Origin: Caldilinea sp. CFX5
GTDB taxonomy: Bacteria > Chloroflexota > Anaerolineae > Caldilineales > Caldilineaceae
Assembly (NCBI GenBank): GCA_021405325.1
Contig: QWII01000058.1
Coordinates: 1 to 64,000, forward strand
Direction: 5' to 3'
Length of the DNA: 64,000 bases
Below are positions 51,021 to 59,486 of the stretch, in pieces. The position numbers and the translations under genes were made by a program. The notes under the pieces are model-generated. The model was not told where the DNA came from. It ran no database searches and saw only the letters and a list, made by a program, of their open reading frames with translations. The first letter of the stretch is position 1. Each line of letters opens with the position of its first letter.

Positions 51021-52208
51021 ATGCGCCTGGTTGTAATTCTTCTCTCTGTCATCGGGTGCTTTCTGAGTCTCACCGCCACCACAACTGCCCAATCGAATGG
51101 GACGATTCCGCCGGCAACGGCGTTGGTGATTACGGGTGAACGCATCGGCACGGCGGAAACCCAAGATGTCGCCTATGCCGACCTCGACAAGGATGAGGAT
51201 GTTGATGCGTTCGTTTTGGCGTGGAATCATAATGAAATCTGGTTCAATCAGGGGAATGATCACTATGTCAAAGGGAGTCAAAGCTTTGGTGATCGCTGGC
51301 AAAATGAGGTAGCGCTTGGCGATCTGGACAATGATGGGGATATTGACGCCTTTATTACAAAACAAGGCGAACTGAACAAACCAAACGAGGTGTGGCTTAA
51401 TGATGGGACAGGGGTATTTAGCGATAGTGGACAACGCCTGACTGCGGATAGCTATAGCGCGTATTTGGATGTCAAACTTGTCGATTTCGATCGAGATGAT
51501 GATTTAGATGCTTTTGTTGTTGCCAATGGTCTCTATTGCGGTGTTAGCCGCTTATGGCTTAATGATGGCAAGGGGATCTTTACCGATAGTGGTTTTGCCG
51601 AGTGGGCGGCTTGTCATCATAAGATCGCCATTGGTGACCTAAACAGGGATCAGAAGCAAGAAGTGATTTTTAATACCAATCATGGCTTATCCGGTTTAGA
51701 AATCTGGAGTAATAGTAGTGGTAATAATTTTGTGAAGACGCAAGTGATTACTGACAGCTATCATACCGCTAACCTTACGTTAGGGGATGTTGATGCCGAC
51801 GGCGATTTAGATTTGTTCACCGCCGGGATGGTTTCGACTGCTACGGTCTATAACAAAGTATGGTTCAATGATGGCGCAGGGCAACTTAGTCCAGGCCAAC
51901 GATTTTTGACGCCGCTATCTACACGAGCAGACTGGCGCGGTTGGGATACAGAAGCAACCCTAGCCGATATTGACCAAGATGGCGATTTGGACGGTATGAC
52001 GGCTATGCGGTTTGCGCGTGACGCTACTGAGTGGCCAAAGGTTGCTACCGTTGTGATTGTGCGCTACAACAATGGCGCCGGCGATTTTGCCCAGGGTGCG
52101 TTAACCTATCTTGATCCAGTTGCACCAACCAGCATTAACAGTAGTCGAATCGCCTTTCTCGCTTTATCTGAACGTCTCTACCTGCCTTTTGTACCGAACG
52201 GAGAGTAA
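51021..52208 (+). CDS. Secreted FG-GAP/VCBS-repeat protein
   Basis: A 395-residue exported protein with a signal peptide (MRLVVILLSVIGCFLSLTAT). It has six calcium-binding-like FG-GAP or VCBS repeats with Asp-rich loops: DLDKDEDVDAF, DLDNDGDIDAF, DFDRDDDLDAF, DLNRDQKQEVIF, DVDADGDLDLF and DIDQDGDLDG. These would form an integrin-type seven-bladed propeller lacking one clear blade. There is no enzyme motif. The C-terminus is YLPFVPNGE with no anchor. It may bind ligand or other surface proteins; its neighbours give no further hint. AAAGGAGTAAGCT precedes the ATG. Confidence 0.82.
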   Translation: MRLVVILLSVIGCFLSLTATTTAQSNGTIPPATALVITGERIGTAETQDVAYADLDKDEDVDAFVLAWNHNEIWFNQGNDHYVKGSQSFGDRWQNEVALGDLDNDGDIDAFITKQGELNKPNEVWLNDGTGVFSDSGQRLTADSYSAYLDVKLVDFDRDDDLDAFVVANGLYCGVSRLWLNDGKGIFTDSGFAEWAACHHKIAIGDLNRDQKQEVIFNTNHGLSGLEIWSNSSGNNFVKTQVITDSYHTANLTLGDVDADGDLDLFTAGMVSTATVYNKVWFNDGAGQLSPGQRFLTPLSTRADWRGWDTEATLADIDQDGDLDGMTAMRFARDATEWPKVATVVIVRYNNGAGDFAQGALTYLDPVAPTSINSSRIAFLALSERLYLPFVPNGE

Positions 52209-52258
52209 AGTTCAACGGCTCTCCCCGCCCAATGCTTACGAAACAGAAAGCTTTCTGC

Positions 52259-52287
52259 TTGCCATTTTGCTCTGGCTATGGTATACT
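52259..52287 (+). promoter_or_regulatory. Sigma-70-type promoter
   Basis: TTGCCA (52259-52264), a 17-base spacer, and TATACT (52282-52287). Transcription would start near 52294, about 30 bp before the ATG at 52323 with its GGAGG. Confidence 0.65.
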
Positions 52288-52322
52288 ACCCTGGCAAGCA
52301 AATGTTCACCCGGAGGCAGAAA

Positions 52323-52901
52323 ATGGCAGAACAAGCAAGCAGTGGGGAAATTGCTGAAATTTGGAAACTATTTCGTGAAACCGAACAGCACTTTCGTGAC
52401 ACAGACAGACGCATTGATGGCTACTTTCGCGAAACAAATCGGCAATTACGCAAGCTGGAGGGGCTGTTTACCAATCAGTGGGGCCGGTTGTTAGAAGCGC
52501 TGGTCAAACCCGGCATGCTAAAGCTTTTCCAGGAACGTGGCGTATCTGTTCATCGTCTCCACGAACGCTCAGAAGTACGGTTGAATGGCGACACCAAAGA
52601 AATTGACCTGATCTTAACCAATGATACAGAATTAGTTGTCGTTGAAGTAAAAACCACGCTCGGCGTTGCCGATGTCAATGAGTTCCTCCAGGATTTAGCG
52701 GAGTTCACGACCTATTTTCCGGTTTATCGTGGCTTTCGCATCTATGGCGCCGTCGCCACGATCAACATCACCGAGATGGCCGATCGCTATGCCTACAAAC
52801 AAGGACTTTTCGTTGTCACGTTAACCGGTGATGATCTGGTTGAAATCCGCAATGATGAGCGCTTCCGACCACGGAATTTTAACCCTGGCGGTAACTACTA
52901 A
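52323..52901 (+). CDS. DUF3782-like PD-(D/E)XK nuclease-fold protein
   Basis: A 192-residue protein with an N-terminal helical region, probably a coiled coil (EIWKLFRETEQHFRDTDRRIDGYFRETNRQLRKLE). The core then has GRLLEALVKPGMLKLF, EIDLILTNDTELVVVEVKTTLGVADVNEFL and FRIYGAVATINITEMADRYAYKQGLFVV, the DUF3782 pattern. The IDLI...VVEVKT segment fits the Asp and Glu-x-Lys of the PD-(D/E)XK nuclease fold. The role of the family is unknown. ATG 52323 follows GGAGG and a good promoter. The stop codon and last three residues lie in the mobile element at 52891-52972, so the original C-terminus was probably replaced. Confidence 0.75.
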   Translation: MAEQASSGEIAEIWKLFRETEQHFRDTDRRIDGYFRETNRQLRKLEGLFTNQWGRLLEALVKPGMLKLFQERGVSVHRLHERSEVRLNGDTKEIDLILTNDTELVVVEVKTTLGVADVNEFLQDLAEFTTYFPVYRGFRIYGAVATINITEMADRYAYKQGLFVVTLTGDDLVEIRNDERFRPRNFNPGGNY

Positions 52902-52972
52902 GCCCGCTCGTAGCCAGTCCGTGACCGGCGACCCATCGCCAGTCACGGACTGGCTACGAGCTTAGCAGTTAC
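52891..52972. mobile_element. 82-bp MITE-like palindromic element, GTAAC ends, second copy
   Basis: Ends GTAACTACTAAGC and GCTTAGCAGTTAC. Perfect 20-base arms (52906-52925, 52942-52961) around a 16-base loop that shares GGCGACC...CATCGC with the loop of the copy at 23734-23816. Flanks CCCTGGCG (52883-52890) and CGCTGGTG (52973-52980) agree at 6 of 8 bases, a decayed target duplication. Its left end supplies the TAA stop of the DUF3782-like gene (52899-52901). Confidence 0.75.
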
Positions 52973-53214
52973 CGCTGGTGTACAAAATTGACACACCGGT
53001 TGCGCAATACGGCTTTGGCCTTGTACTAGCCGGCTTCACGCCGGCTTTTTTGCGCTTTCCACCCTAGCAACTCACCGAAAATTGCCTGGAACATCTCTGT
53101 CTCCGCCACCGTCTTCATTTTGCAAATTAACAGCACTTCACAATCGAACGGTCTGCTGAGATTTTTTGGCCTTGGCGTCGGTGACGGCGCGTCATCAAAC
53201 CCCTGGAGGGTACT
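52973..53214. other. Intergenic region before the PA14 gene
   Basis: Non-coding apart from the terminator at 53028-53051. No convincing promoter. GGAGGG at 53204-53209 is the ribosome site of the PA14 gene. Confidence 0.4.
53028..53051 (+). terminator. Rho-independent terminator
   Basis: AGCCGGC, loop TTCAC, then GCCGGCT followed by a run of T. It lies about 125 bp downstream of the DUF3782-like gene, beyond the mobile element, and would end transcripts before the PA14 gene. Confidence 0.8.
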
Positions 53215-54954
53215 ATGCGTAAGATCTTCCGTTTATTGACCTTGTCTCTTCTGTTTGCCTTTCTCCTGCCCGCGACACCCGTCGCGCTGGCGCAAGATGT
53301 TGGTCCCCGCCACACCGACCCAGGGTGGCAGGCGTCTTATTGGAACAATCCTGACCTGAACGGCGCGCCCGTCGTGCAACGCTTTGACAACGATCTCAAC
53401 TTTGATTGGGGTCTCAACGCGCCGGACCGCAACGTTCCCGCCGATAATTTTTCCGCCCGCTGGGATCGTTACATTGATGTCACGCCCGGCACCTACCGCT
53501 TCACCGCTGTCGCCGATGATGGCATTCGCGTTTTTGTGGATAATGAGTTGATCATCAACCAATGGCGCGACCAACCGCCCCAAACCTATACCGCCGAGAA
53601 ATATCTGGGGCCGGGTCATCATCTGGTGCGGGTCGAATATTATGAACGAGGCGGCGGCGCCGTGGCGAAACTCTCGTGGACGATGAATACGCCAGGGCCA
53701 ACCCCAACGCCTACCCCAGTGCCACCGCCAGCCGGCGGCGCCTGGCGCGGCGACTATTTCAACAACCTGACCCTCAGCGGTGCGCCGGCGTTGGTGCGCA
53801 ATGACCCGGAGATCAACTTTGACTGGGGCGGCGGTTCCCCTGCCCGCGAGATTGCACCGGATGGTTTCTCGGTGCGCTGGACACGCAATCTCGACCTGCC
53901 CGCCGGCAACTATCGTTTTACGATGACGGTTGACGACGGCGCCCGCCTCTTTGTCAACGGCCACACCCTGATCGATGCCTGGCGTGAGCAGGGGGCAACG
54001 CCCTATAGCGGTGACATCTATCTGCCCGGTGGTACGGTCACGGTGCAGATGGAATATTTTGAAAGTCGTGGTGGCGCGACGGCGCGCCTAAGCTGGCAAC
54101 AGATCGGCGGTGGCGGCAACCCGCCCCCCATCACCGACTGGCAGGGCGAGTATTACAACAACCGGAACCTGAGCGGGGCGCCGGTGCTGGTGCGTAACGA
54201 CCGCAACATTGACTTTGATTGGGGCGGCGGTTCGCCTGCACCCGGCACAGTAAGCGCCGACGACTTCTCGGTGCGCTGGACCCGCACGCTGGATCTGCCC
54301 GCCGGCAACTATCGCTTCATCGCCACCACCGATGATGGCGTGCGCCTCTATGTCAGCGGTCAATTGATCATCAACAACTGGCGCGAACAGCCGCAGACCG
54401 ATGTGAGCGGCACGATCTACGTCTCCGGGGGTCGGGTGGCTGTCCAGATGGAGTATTTTGATGCGCGTGGCGCCGCCGTTGCTCGTCTACGCTGGGCACG
54501 CGTCGATTCGCCACCACCGCCCCCGCCCGGCAACGCCGTGATTGTCGATGACCGTGACCCCGGCTTTGTCCGCGGCGGCGACCCTAGCGGCTGGCGCAGC
54601 GAGCCGGAGGGCTACGGCAATACGTTGACCTGGTCGAAAAACAATGACAAGGTGCGGCCCAACTACAACTGGTCGCGCTGGTATCCGAACCTACGACCGG
54701 GGCGCTATGAAGTCTTTGTCTACATTCCGCACCGCTTTACGACCACAGCGAATGCGCGCTACTGGATTTCGCACCAGGGTGGGCAGACCTTGCGCCCCAT
54801 CAACCAGTCGGCCTACAGCAATGAGTGGGTCTCGCTGGGCGTCTATACCTTCCGTGGCACGCGTGATGACTATGTCTCGCTGGCCGATGTGACCTTTGAG
54901 CCACGCTTGTCGTTGTTGATTGCCTGGGATGCAGTGAAGTGGGAGCCACGGTAA
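53215..54954 (+). CDS. Secreted triple PA14-domain protein with golvesin-like C-terminal domain
   Basis: A 579-residue exported protein (signal peptide about 1-27). Three PA14 domains follow, each starting W-x-(A/G)-x-Y-(W/F/Y)-N-N and containing NFDWG or DFDWG and DDG(I/A/V)R: about 36-165, 178-300 and 306-430. Linkers are Pro/Gly-rich. The C-terminal part (about 440-579) resembles the golvesin/Xly carbohydrate-binding domain ([14 protein letters not shown]...[11 protein letters not shown]...[10 protein letters not shown]). PA14 domains bind sugars or calcium, so a carbohydrate-binding surface protein is likely. There is no catalytic domain. GGAGGG lies before the ATG. Confidence 0.85.
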   Translation: MRKIFRLLTLSLLFAFLLPATPVALAQDVGPRHTDPGWQASYWNNPDLNGAPVVQRFDNDLNFDWGLNAPDRNVPADNFSARWDRYIDVTPGTYRFTAVADDGIRVFVDNELIINQWRDQPPQTYTAEKYLGPGHHLVRVEYYERGGGAVAKLSWTMNTPGPTPTPTPVPPPAGGAWRGDYFNNLTLSGAPALVRNDPEINFDWGGGSPAREIAPDGFSVRWTRNLDLPAGNYRFTMTVDDGARLFVNGHTLIDAWREQGATPYSGDIYLPGGTVTVQMEYFESRGGATARLSWQQIGGGGNPPPITDWQGEYYNNRNLSGAPVLVRNDRNIDFDWGGGSPAPGTVSADDFSVRWTRTLDLPAGNYRFIATTDDGVRLYVSGQLIINNWREQPQTDVSGTIYVSGGRVAVQMEYFDARGAAVARLRWARVDSPPPPPPGNAVIVDDRDPGFVRGGDPSGWRSEPEGYGNTLTWSKNNDKVRPNYNWSRWYPNLRPGRYEVFVYIPHRFTTTANARYWISHQGGQTLRPINQSAYSNEWVSLGVYTFRGTRDDYVSLADVTFEPRLSLLIAWDAVKWEPR

Positions 54955-54981
54955 GCGGCAGTTGTAAATTATCCTAAATCA

Positions 54982-55038
54982 CGTAGGTCACAATTTTGGT
55001 GTGAGTGCTTACACATCACGCCGAAATTGTGGCCTACG
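54982..55038. repeat. Inverted repeat with 23-base arms
   Basis: Arms 54982-55004 and 55016-55038 are reverse complements except for three positions, all of which could pair as G-U in RNA. The loop is 11 bases. It lies in the gap after the PA14 gene. Confidence 0.7.
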
Positions 55039-55191
55039 CTTGTTTTATCCCCGTGTCAATCGTTGCCTGTTACTTTTTACGCGTGATCAACGACTATGCT
55101 ACAGGCCCCACTCTTGCCCCGAAGCACGTTGCGCCCATCGTAGCAGGCATGATTTGGTAAACCAGTTTTTAGTAGGATAGGAGTAGAAATA

Positions 55192-56169
55192 ATGACGAGA
55201 ACATGGAAGCCAGCGGGGTTGATCCTGGGCGTCTTGGGCATCAGCCTGTTGACGCTGGTCGCCTGTATCGCCCCGATCAAGGCGCCGGTACAGGGAGCAA
55301 TGACCGACACAACGACTGACACCCTCACCCCGGTTACAACCGACGGTGCGGTTACCATTGTCGGCGGCGACGACGTAGCAACATTACAAAATTTCCTGGC
55401 GCGCTGGTTGGCCCCCGTCTATCCGGGTATGCCGGACACACAGATCACCGTAACAGTCGGCGCCTTGCCGGCCAACCTGCCCATCTCGCTTACCCTGCCG
55501 AATACGATTACCGTGGTTGGCGCATTCGTGCAAACCGGGGAATATGAAAACACGCAACTGCTGCTGAGTACAGAGCAAGCAGCGGAGGCGGCGCTGGCAA
55601 CCGTCAATGAACAGTTGGCGGCGCAAGGCTTTACCCAACCGGAAACACAACCAGGGGTGGCGCCGGGCGGTTTCCAACCCAGCGAGCCGGCGCCCTCTAC
55701 CTTGTGTCGCGCCGCTGACGACCTGGCCGCCAATCTCTTTAGCGCAACCAGCAGCGCCGGGCTGACAGATATTCGTCTCTCGTTTAGTTCGTTCGATCCC
55801 TACGGTGGCCCTTGCGCGGGGCCAAGCGGGCCGACACAAGGCCAGCCGGCGGTTTTGCCGACCTTACGCGCGCCCGCCAACGCCATTGTACGCAGCAGTT
55901 CAAGCGGCTATGGCGGCAACCAAGCCGAGGTCACGGCCGAAATTGAGTTTGCCGAGGATGTAGCAACTCTGACCGCCCATTACGACGCCCAACTGGTCGA
56001 AGCCGGCTGGGAACAGGTGGCAGCCAGCGCCGCCGACAACATCACCTGGAGCACCTGGACGTTGGTGGATGAAGAGGGCGATAGCTGGAACATCACCTTC
56101 TACATCGTGCGGCAGGCTGCCGAATCCGACACTTATTTGGCGACGCTCCGTCTCCGGCGTGCGCGGTAA
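55192..56169 (+). CDS. Hypothetical lipoprotein
   Basis: A 325-residue lipoprotein with lipobox LTLVAC (Cys25), followed by a Thr-rich linker. No known domain is recognised. It has two similar parts: an N-terminal region DDVATLQNFLARWLAPVYPGMPDTQITVTVGALP and a C-terminal region (GNQAEVTAEIEFAEDVATLTAHYDAQLVEAGWEQVAA). The latter pattern, LxxAGW followed by W-x-x-x-x-E-G-D-x-W, recurs in the relic at 59277-59477 (LAAAGWRYIEQ). It may belong to a family of surface proteins in this cluster. The function is not known. Confidence 0.65.
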   Translation: MTRTWKPAGLILGVLGISLLTLVACIAPIKAPVQGAMTDTTTDTLTPVTTDGAVTIVGGDDVATLQNFLARWLAPVYPGMPDTQITVTVGALPANLPISLTLPNTITVVGAFVQTGEYENTQLLLSTEQAAEAALATVNEQLAAQGFTQPETQPGVAPGGFQPSEPAPSTLCRAADDLAANLFSATSSAGLTDIRLSFSSFDPYGGPCAGPSGPTQGQPAVLPTLRAPANAIVRSSSSGYGGNQAEVTAEIEFAEDVATLTAHYDAQLVEAGWEQVAASAADNITWSTWTLVDEEGDSWNITFYIVRQAAESDTYLATLRLRRAR

Positions 56170-56173
56170 CAAG

Positions 56174-56217
56174 TTGTCGCCCTCCACCATCATCCTCATG
56201 GCACAGGAGGGCGACAA
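56174..56217. terminator. Perfect 12-bp hairpin after the 55192 lipoprotein gene
   Basis: TTGTCGCCCTCC (56174-56185) pairs exactly with GGAGGGCGACAA (56206-56217) around a 20-base loop. There is no T-run, so it may act as a transcript-protecting hairpin rather than a true intrinsic terminator. Confidence 0.5.
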
Positions 56218-56287
56218 TCAGCCAGTTCCGCCCCCTATCGCTCCCAAGCGCATTTTGATCCCCGCTGATGGAAAAGGAGAAACAGTC

Positions 56288-56422
56288 ATGATCAACGTCA
56301 GGTTAAAGAGAGACCGCATCCCTGGGATCACCAAGCTGCTGCTCGGCTGTCTTTTCGTCATGGGCTTGGTGCAAGTTGACACGCCACAAGCCTTCTACAG
56401 GATGGGCAGTAAGCAACAATAG
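56288..56422 (+). CDS. Small exported or membrane peptide, 44 aa
   Basis: A short frame starting MINVRLKRDRIPGITKLLLG and continuing CLFVMGLVQVDTPQA, which looks like a signal peptide or membrane helix after a basic start. AAAGGAGAAACAGTC gives a good ribosome site. It ends soon after, so it may be a truncated gene or a true small peptide. No homologue is recognised. Confidence 0.4.
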   Translation: MINVRLKRDRIPGITKLLLGCLFVMGLVQVDTPQAFYRMGSKQQ

Positions 56423-56565
56423 GGAAACGGTAGTACAAATTTGGTCTGAAAGCAGCCCAGCATGGAATACCAACCAGGGTGTATACTACAAAGGGAGGGA
56501 TTCACTGCACTCCCTCAACGCGCCTTCCACCTGATCAGAACGTTCACCGATAGAGAGTAAAACCT

Positions 56566-57798
56566 ATGCGATTAACCATACAACCCCTTTTTGCTGCCGC
56601 GGCCATGCGGTGGCGATTCCTTGTCCCTACCGTTGTTTGCCTGGTCGCCCTGGTAGCTTGTACACCCTTTCCACCCACCCGCCAGCCGGCGCTTACTACT
56701 GCCGCCACGGCGATCCCCTCTACAGCTAGACCAGCAGCGGCGACAGCTACGACACTGTTGCCGGCCCCGCTCTATTTGATTGCGCAGGAGAACAACCAGA
56801 TTCTGCGGATCGAAAGCGATGGCAAGACCATTACGCAAATCACGGCAGAAGCGGGACCAGTTGCAGACTTTGATGTGTCACCACAGGACGGTCATCTCGT
56901 TTATGTGAGCGAGAATAACCTGGTCGCCAGTGATGCCTGGGGGCAGCAGCGGCGCGTGCTTTTGCACGGCCCACAGGTCGAAGAAAGCGGGAGCGACCTT
57001 GCCTTGGCGCGCTATGGCCCTGTCACCACCGTCGCAACGCCCCGTTTTTCGCCCGATGGCGCTTACCTCGCCTATGGTTTGGGTGGTGTCAACCTCATGC
57101 CGATTGACCAACCGGCACAAAGCCAACTGATTGAGGCGAGTGATCCCTATACGCCAACCGACCAAACCCCGAATCATGGCTTCTTGTATGTGCCCGAACG
57201 ATGGTCGCCCGGTGGGACACGGCTGCTTGTCACCCGGTACAACTACTGGGAAGGGTTTGGCTATGGGGTGAAAGAGATTGCCGAACCAACAGCGCCGTTG
57301 ACTATCCTGCAAGGGTGTTGTCGTGTGAGCTGGCGTGATGACGATGAACTCTACATGAGTTTGCCGGAAGGTGAAGTGTTTCCACCGGGGCTATGGCGGC
57401 TCGACGCCACAAGCGGACAAGCGACAGCCCTCCTGAGCCTGGAGCAGCAAAGCGCCATCACCCGTGTCGGCCCGACCCTGGCCCTGCCAGGCGAAAGCTT
57501 GCTGGCCTTTGCGGTGGCCGGAACGCCGCCGTCGCCCATCCCCCCCTTAAGTCTCTACCACCTCCAATTTACAGGGACAACCTTGCAACAGTATGAACGG
57601 CTACGGGATGATGAGCATCGGCTGTGGGAAGCGCTGTGGGCCGCTGATGCCAGCGGGGTGGTCATTGTCCAGCGTACCGAAGATGGGCCACCTCCCGACC
57701 GGCTCTTCCGTGGCCCCCTGCTCTGGTTGCCGGCGGACGGCGCCCCCGCTGTTACTTTGCCGGCCATTGGTTTTCAGTTGCGCTGGGGGCAGCCATGA
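56566..57798 (+). CDS. Lipoprotein with TolB-like beta-propeller
   Basis: A 410-residue lipoprotein (lipobox LVALVAC, Cys32), then an Ala/Thr/Pro linker. The rest is a propeller of the TolB/WD40-like PD40 type: FDVSPQDGHLVYVSENNLVA, TPRFSPDGAYLAYGLGGVNLM and RWSPGGTRLLVTRYNYW. It has no enzymatic motif and probably binds other proteins at the membrane. A longer relative is encoded at 59487-62036. I take the ATG at 56566; a second ATG lies 13 codons in, but the basic N-terminus fits the first. No strong ribosome site is seen (AGAGAGTAAAACCT). Confidence 0.75.
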   Translation: MRLTIQPLFAAAAMRWRFLVPTVVCLVALVACTPFPPTRQPALTTAATAIPSTARPAAATATTLLPAPLYLIAQENNQILRIESDGKTITQITAEAGPVADFDVSPQDGHLVYVSENNLVASDAWGQQRRVLLHGPQVEESGSDLALARYGPVTTVATPRFSPDGAYLAYGLGGVNLMPIDQPAQSQLIEASDPYTPTDQTPNHGFLYVPERWSPGGTRLLVTRYNYWEGFGYGVKEIAEPTAPLTILQGCCRVSWRDDDELYMSLPEGEVFPPGLWRLDATSGQATALLSLEQQSAITRVGPTLALPGESLLAFAVAGTPPSPIPPLSLYHLQFTGTTLQQYERLRDDEHRLWEALWAADASGVVIVQRTEDGPPPDRLFRGPLLWLPADGAPAVTLPAIGFQLRWGQP

Positions 57799-57854
57799 TC
57801 GATCCCAGCATTTAGCTGGAGTAAAGCGTATTTGGTTGAAAGGATTAGCGCCCC

Positions 57855-58244
57855 ATGATGCGCAAAATTGTTGAACCATATAACCTGCTACTATTCGTCA
57901 TCCTCCTGGCAGCCTGCACCCCCATTCGGCCAGGGGAGCCGACAGCCACCGCCACTCCGCCCTCACCTGCCAGCGCCTTGATCGATGGCTTCCAGTGGCA
58001 GACCGACGGCGCTTTTGGCTATCGCATGTTGCGCCCCGCCAACTGGCAACCGATCAACCTTGGTGATGCACGAGGCTACTACCCACCCGGTTCCATCGGT
58101 GAAACGGATCGGCTACTCTTGGTCGCCAGAAATTTAAACGCTTTGGATGCCGACGTTATTGTTATTTCGCGTTCCATCTTCCAGGATCATCCGCATCTTG
58201 CTGATTGGACGGCAGCGCTTGACCGACAACGAGATCATCAATGA
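57855..58244 (+). pseudogene. Truncated lipoprotein relic
   Basis: A 129-codon frame with two adjacent ATG codons, a lipobox (LLAAC) at the start, then a linker and a globular start: DGFQWQTDGAFGYRMLRPANWQPINLGDARGYYPP. It ends abruptly at QRDHQ and is followed by a different frame carrying another protein's end. So a deletion probably joined two genes near 58220-58244. The YRMLRPANWQP region resembles PsbP-like small surface proteins, but this is uncertain. The first half might still be exported. Confidence 0.55.
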
Positions 58245-58623
58245 TGTCAGCACGACGCTAGTGCGCGGCGGTAGCGTCTCGGGTGCAGTCCATTTGCGCA
58301 ATGGGCTGCCTATCACCAATGTTAACGTTACCGCATACTGGTTTGACGGCTCTGATTCGTCCCGTGTCATCTATGCAACCACTACGGACGCGAAAGGCCA
58401 TTACTGGCTAAAGGCAATGCTGCCGGGGAGATACCGGGTTAGCTTTTATAAACAAGGAGCGGGCTATGACATAGAAGAGTTCTACAGCCCTACCGACCGG
58501 GTATTTCAGGTGAAGGGGGGTGCGGACGTCCTTGTGGTTGCCGACAAAACCACCACTGGCATTGATCTAATCCTGGGGCCGAATCCGACCCTCTATTTAC
58601 CCCTCATTGCCCAACGAAAGTGA
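58219..58623 (+). pseudogene. Carboxypeptidase-regulatory-like (CarboxypepD_reg) domain relic
   Basis: Read in a different frame from the preceding gene: STTLVRGGSVSGAVHL, ITNVNVTAYWFDGSD, TTDAKGHYWLKAMLPGRYRVSF, KQGAGYDIEEFY, VLVVADKTTTGIDLIL. This is the Ig-like carboxypeptidase regulatory fold used in surface proteins. Its natural start is missing; the frame begins inside the upstream lipoprotein relic. An ATG at 58147 exists but is not supported by homology. I regard it as the tail of a lost gene. Confidence 0.55.
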
Positions 58624-58704
58624 GGAGCATAATGGGAATACGTTAACGAAGGGAACCCTGCACCGCTGAACGGTGTACAGAGCATAAATAGAAAGGAGCT
58701 GAAT

Positions 58705-59247
58705 ATGACGCGCTTTTTCCCTTGCCTGTGCTTCGTTCTTGTGTTAAGTGGTTGTTCCTTCCTTGTTGTCCCACCAGGAAAGACGCCGGCGCAGGTCAAG
58801 CAACCGCCCGCAGTGACGGCTGCCGATTCGACGAACTGCCCGGTTACGAAGCGGCCCGATCCCCGCTTCATTCCGCCGTCGCCTTTCCCGGAGTGGCCGA
58901 CGCTGGGCGAATTCTGGTATGGCACAGAAGAACTCTGGGTAGCCGTCCCAGAGGATGGCGAGTGGCGCAGTTTGCCGTACAATGAGGATGGCTATACGCA
59001 AAAGATTTTCTGGTGGAGCAAGGACTATTTTTGGCTCGATAACTCGCAACCTGCGCTCGTGGTGACGGGCCGCCGATTGGATACGGACGCACCGCCGCTC
59101 AAAGTTTCCCCGGCAACCAATGCCTTTGCCGACGATATTCAATCAGCCATGTTGGTAGGCGTTGACTTTCCTACTACCGGCTGTTGGGAAATTACTGGCC
59201 GATATCAGGACGCCGAACGCAGCTTTGTGGTTTGGGTGGCGCCGTAG
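58705..59247 (+). CDS. Hypothetical lipoprotein
   Basis: A 180-residue lipoprotein with lipobox LVLSGC (Cys17), and a linker rich in Pro/Thr. The mature part contains WPTLGEFWYGTEELWVAVPEDGEWRSLPYN, WWSKDYFWLDNSQPALVVTGRRLDTDAPPL and TGCWEITGRYQDAERSFVVWV. The Trp/Tyr pattern suggests a beta-sandwich. The family is not recognised. GAAAGGAG precedes the ATG. It lies in the lipoprotein cluster and may be one of several related surface proteins. Confidence 0.65.
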   Translation: MTRFFPCLCFVLVLSGCSFLVVPPGKTPAQVKQPPAVTAADSTNCPVTKRPDPRFIPPSPFPEWPTLGEFWYGTEELWVAVPEDGEWRSLPYNEDGYTQKIFWWSKDYFWLDNSQPALVVTGRRLDTDAPPLKVSPATNAFADDIQSAMLVGVDFPTTGCWEITGRYQDAERSFVVWVAP

Positions 59248-59276
59248 GGAGTAGAAACCAATGCAAACGCGCAAGT

Positions 59277-59477
59277 TGTAACGAGTGGATTTTTCGCACA
59301 CGAATTGCGTCTGCCGAATCACTGCTCACCCAGCGGTTGGCCGCTGCCGGGTGGCGCTATATCGAGCAGATGGGCGCTGGGTGGTTTTATGAAAAGCAGG
59401 GCGAACGGGTCGTGGTGACCTGTCGCCTCTATTCGCCACGGTATCAGATTTGCCGGTCGGCGATTCCTTTGGAATAG
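59277..59477 (+). pseudogene. C-terminal relic of a surface protein
   Basis: A 66-codon stretch without a start codon that encodes ASAESLLTQRLAAAGWRYIEQ, then WFYEKQGERVVVTCRLYSPR and a stop. It resembles the C-terminal part of the lipoprotein at 55192-56169 (LVEAGWEQV...WNITFYIV). There is no signal peptide and no ribosome site. I read it as the tail of a gene whose front was lost. Confidence 0.55.
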
Positions 59478-59486
59478 GAGAAAGTG

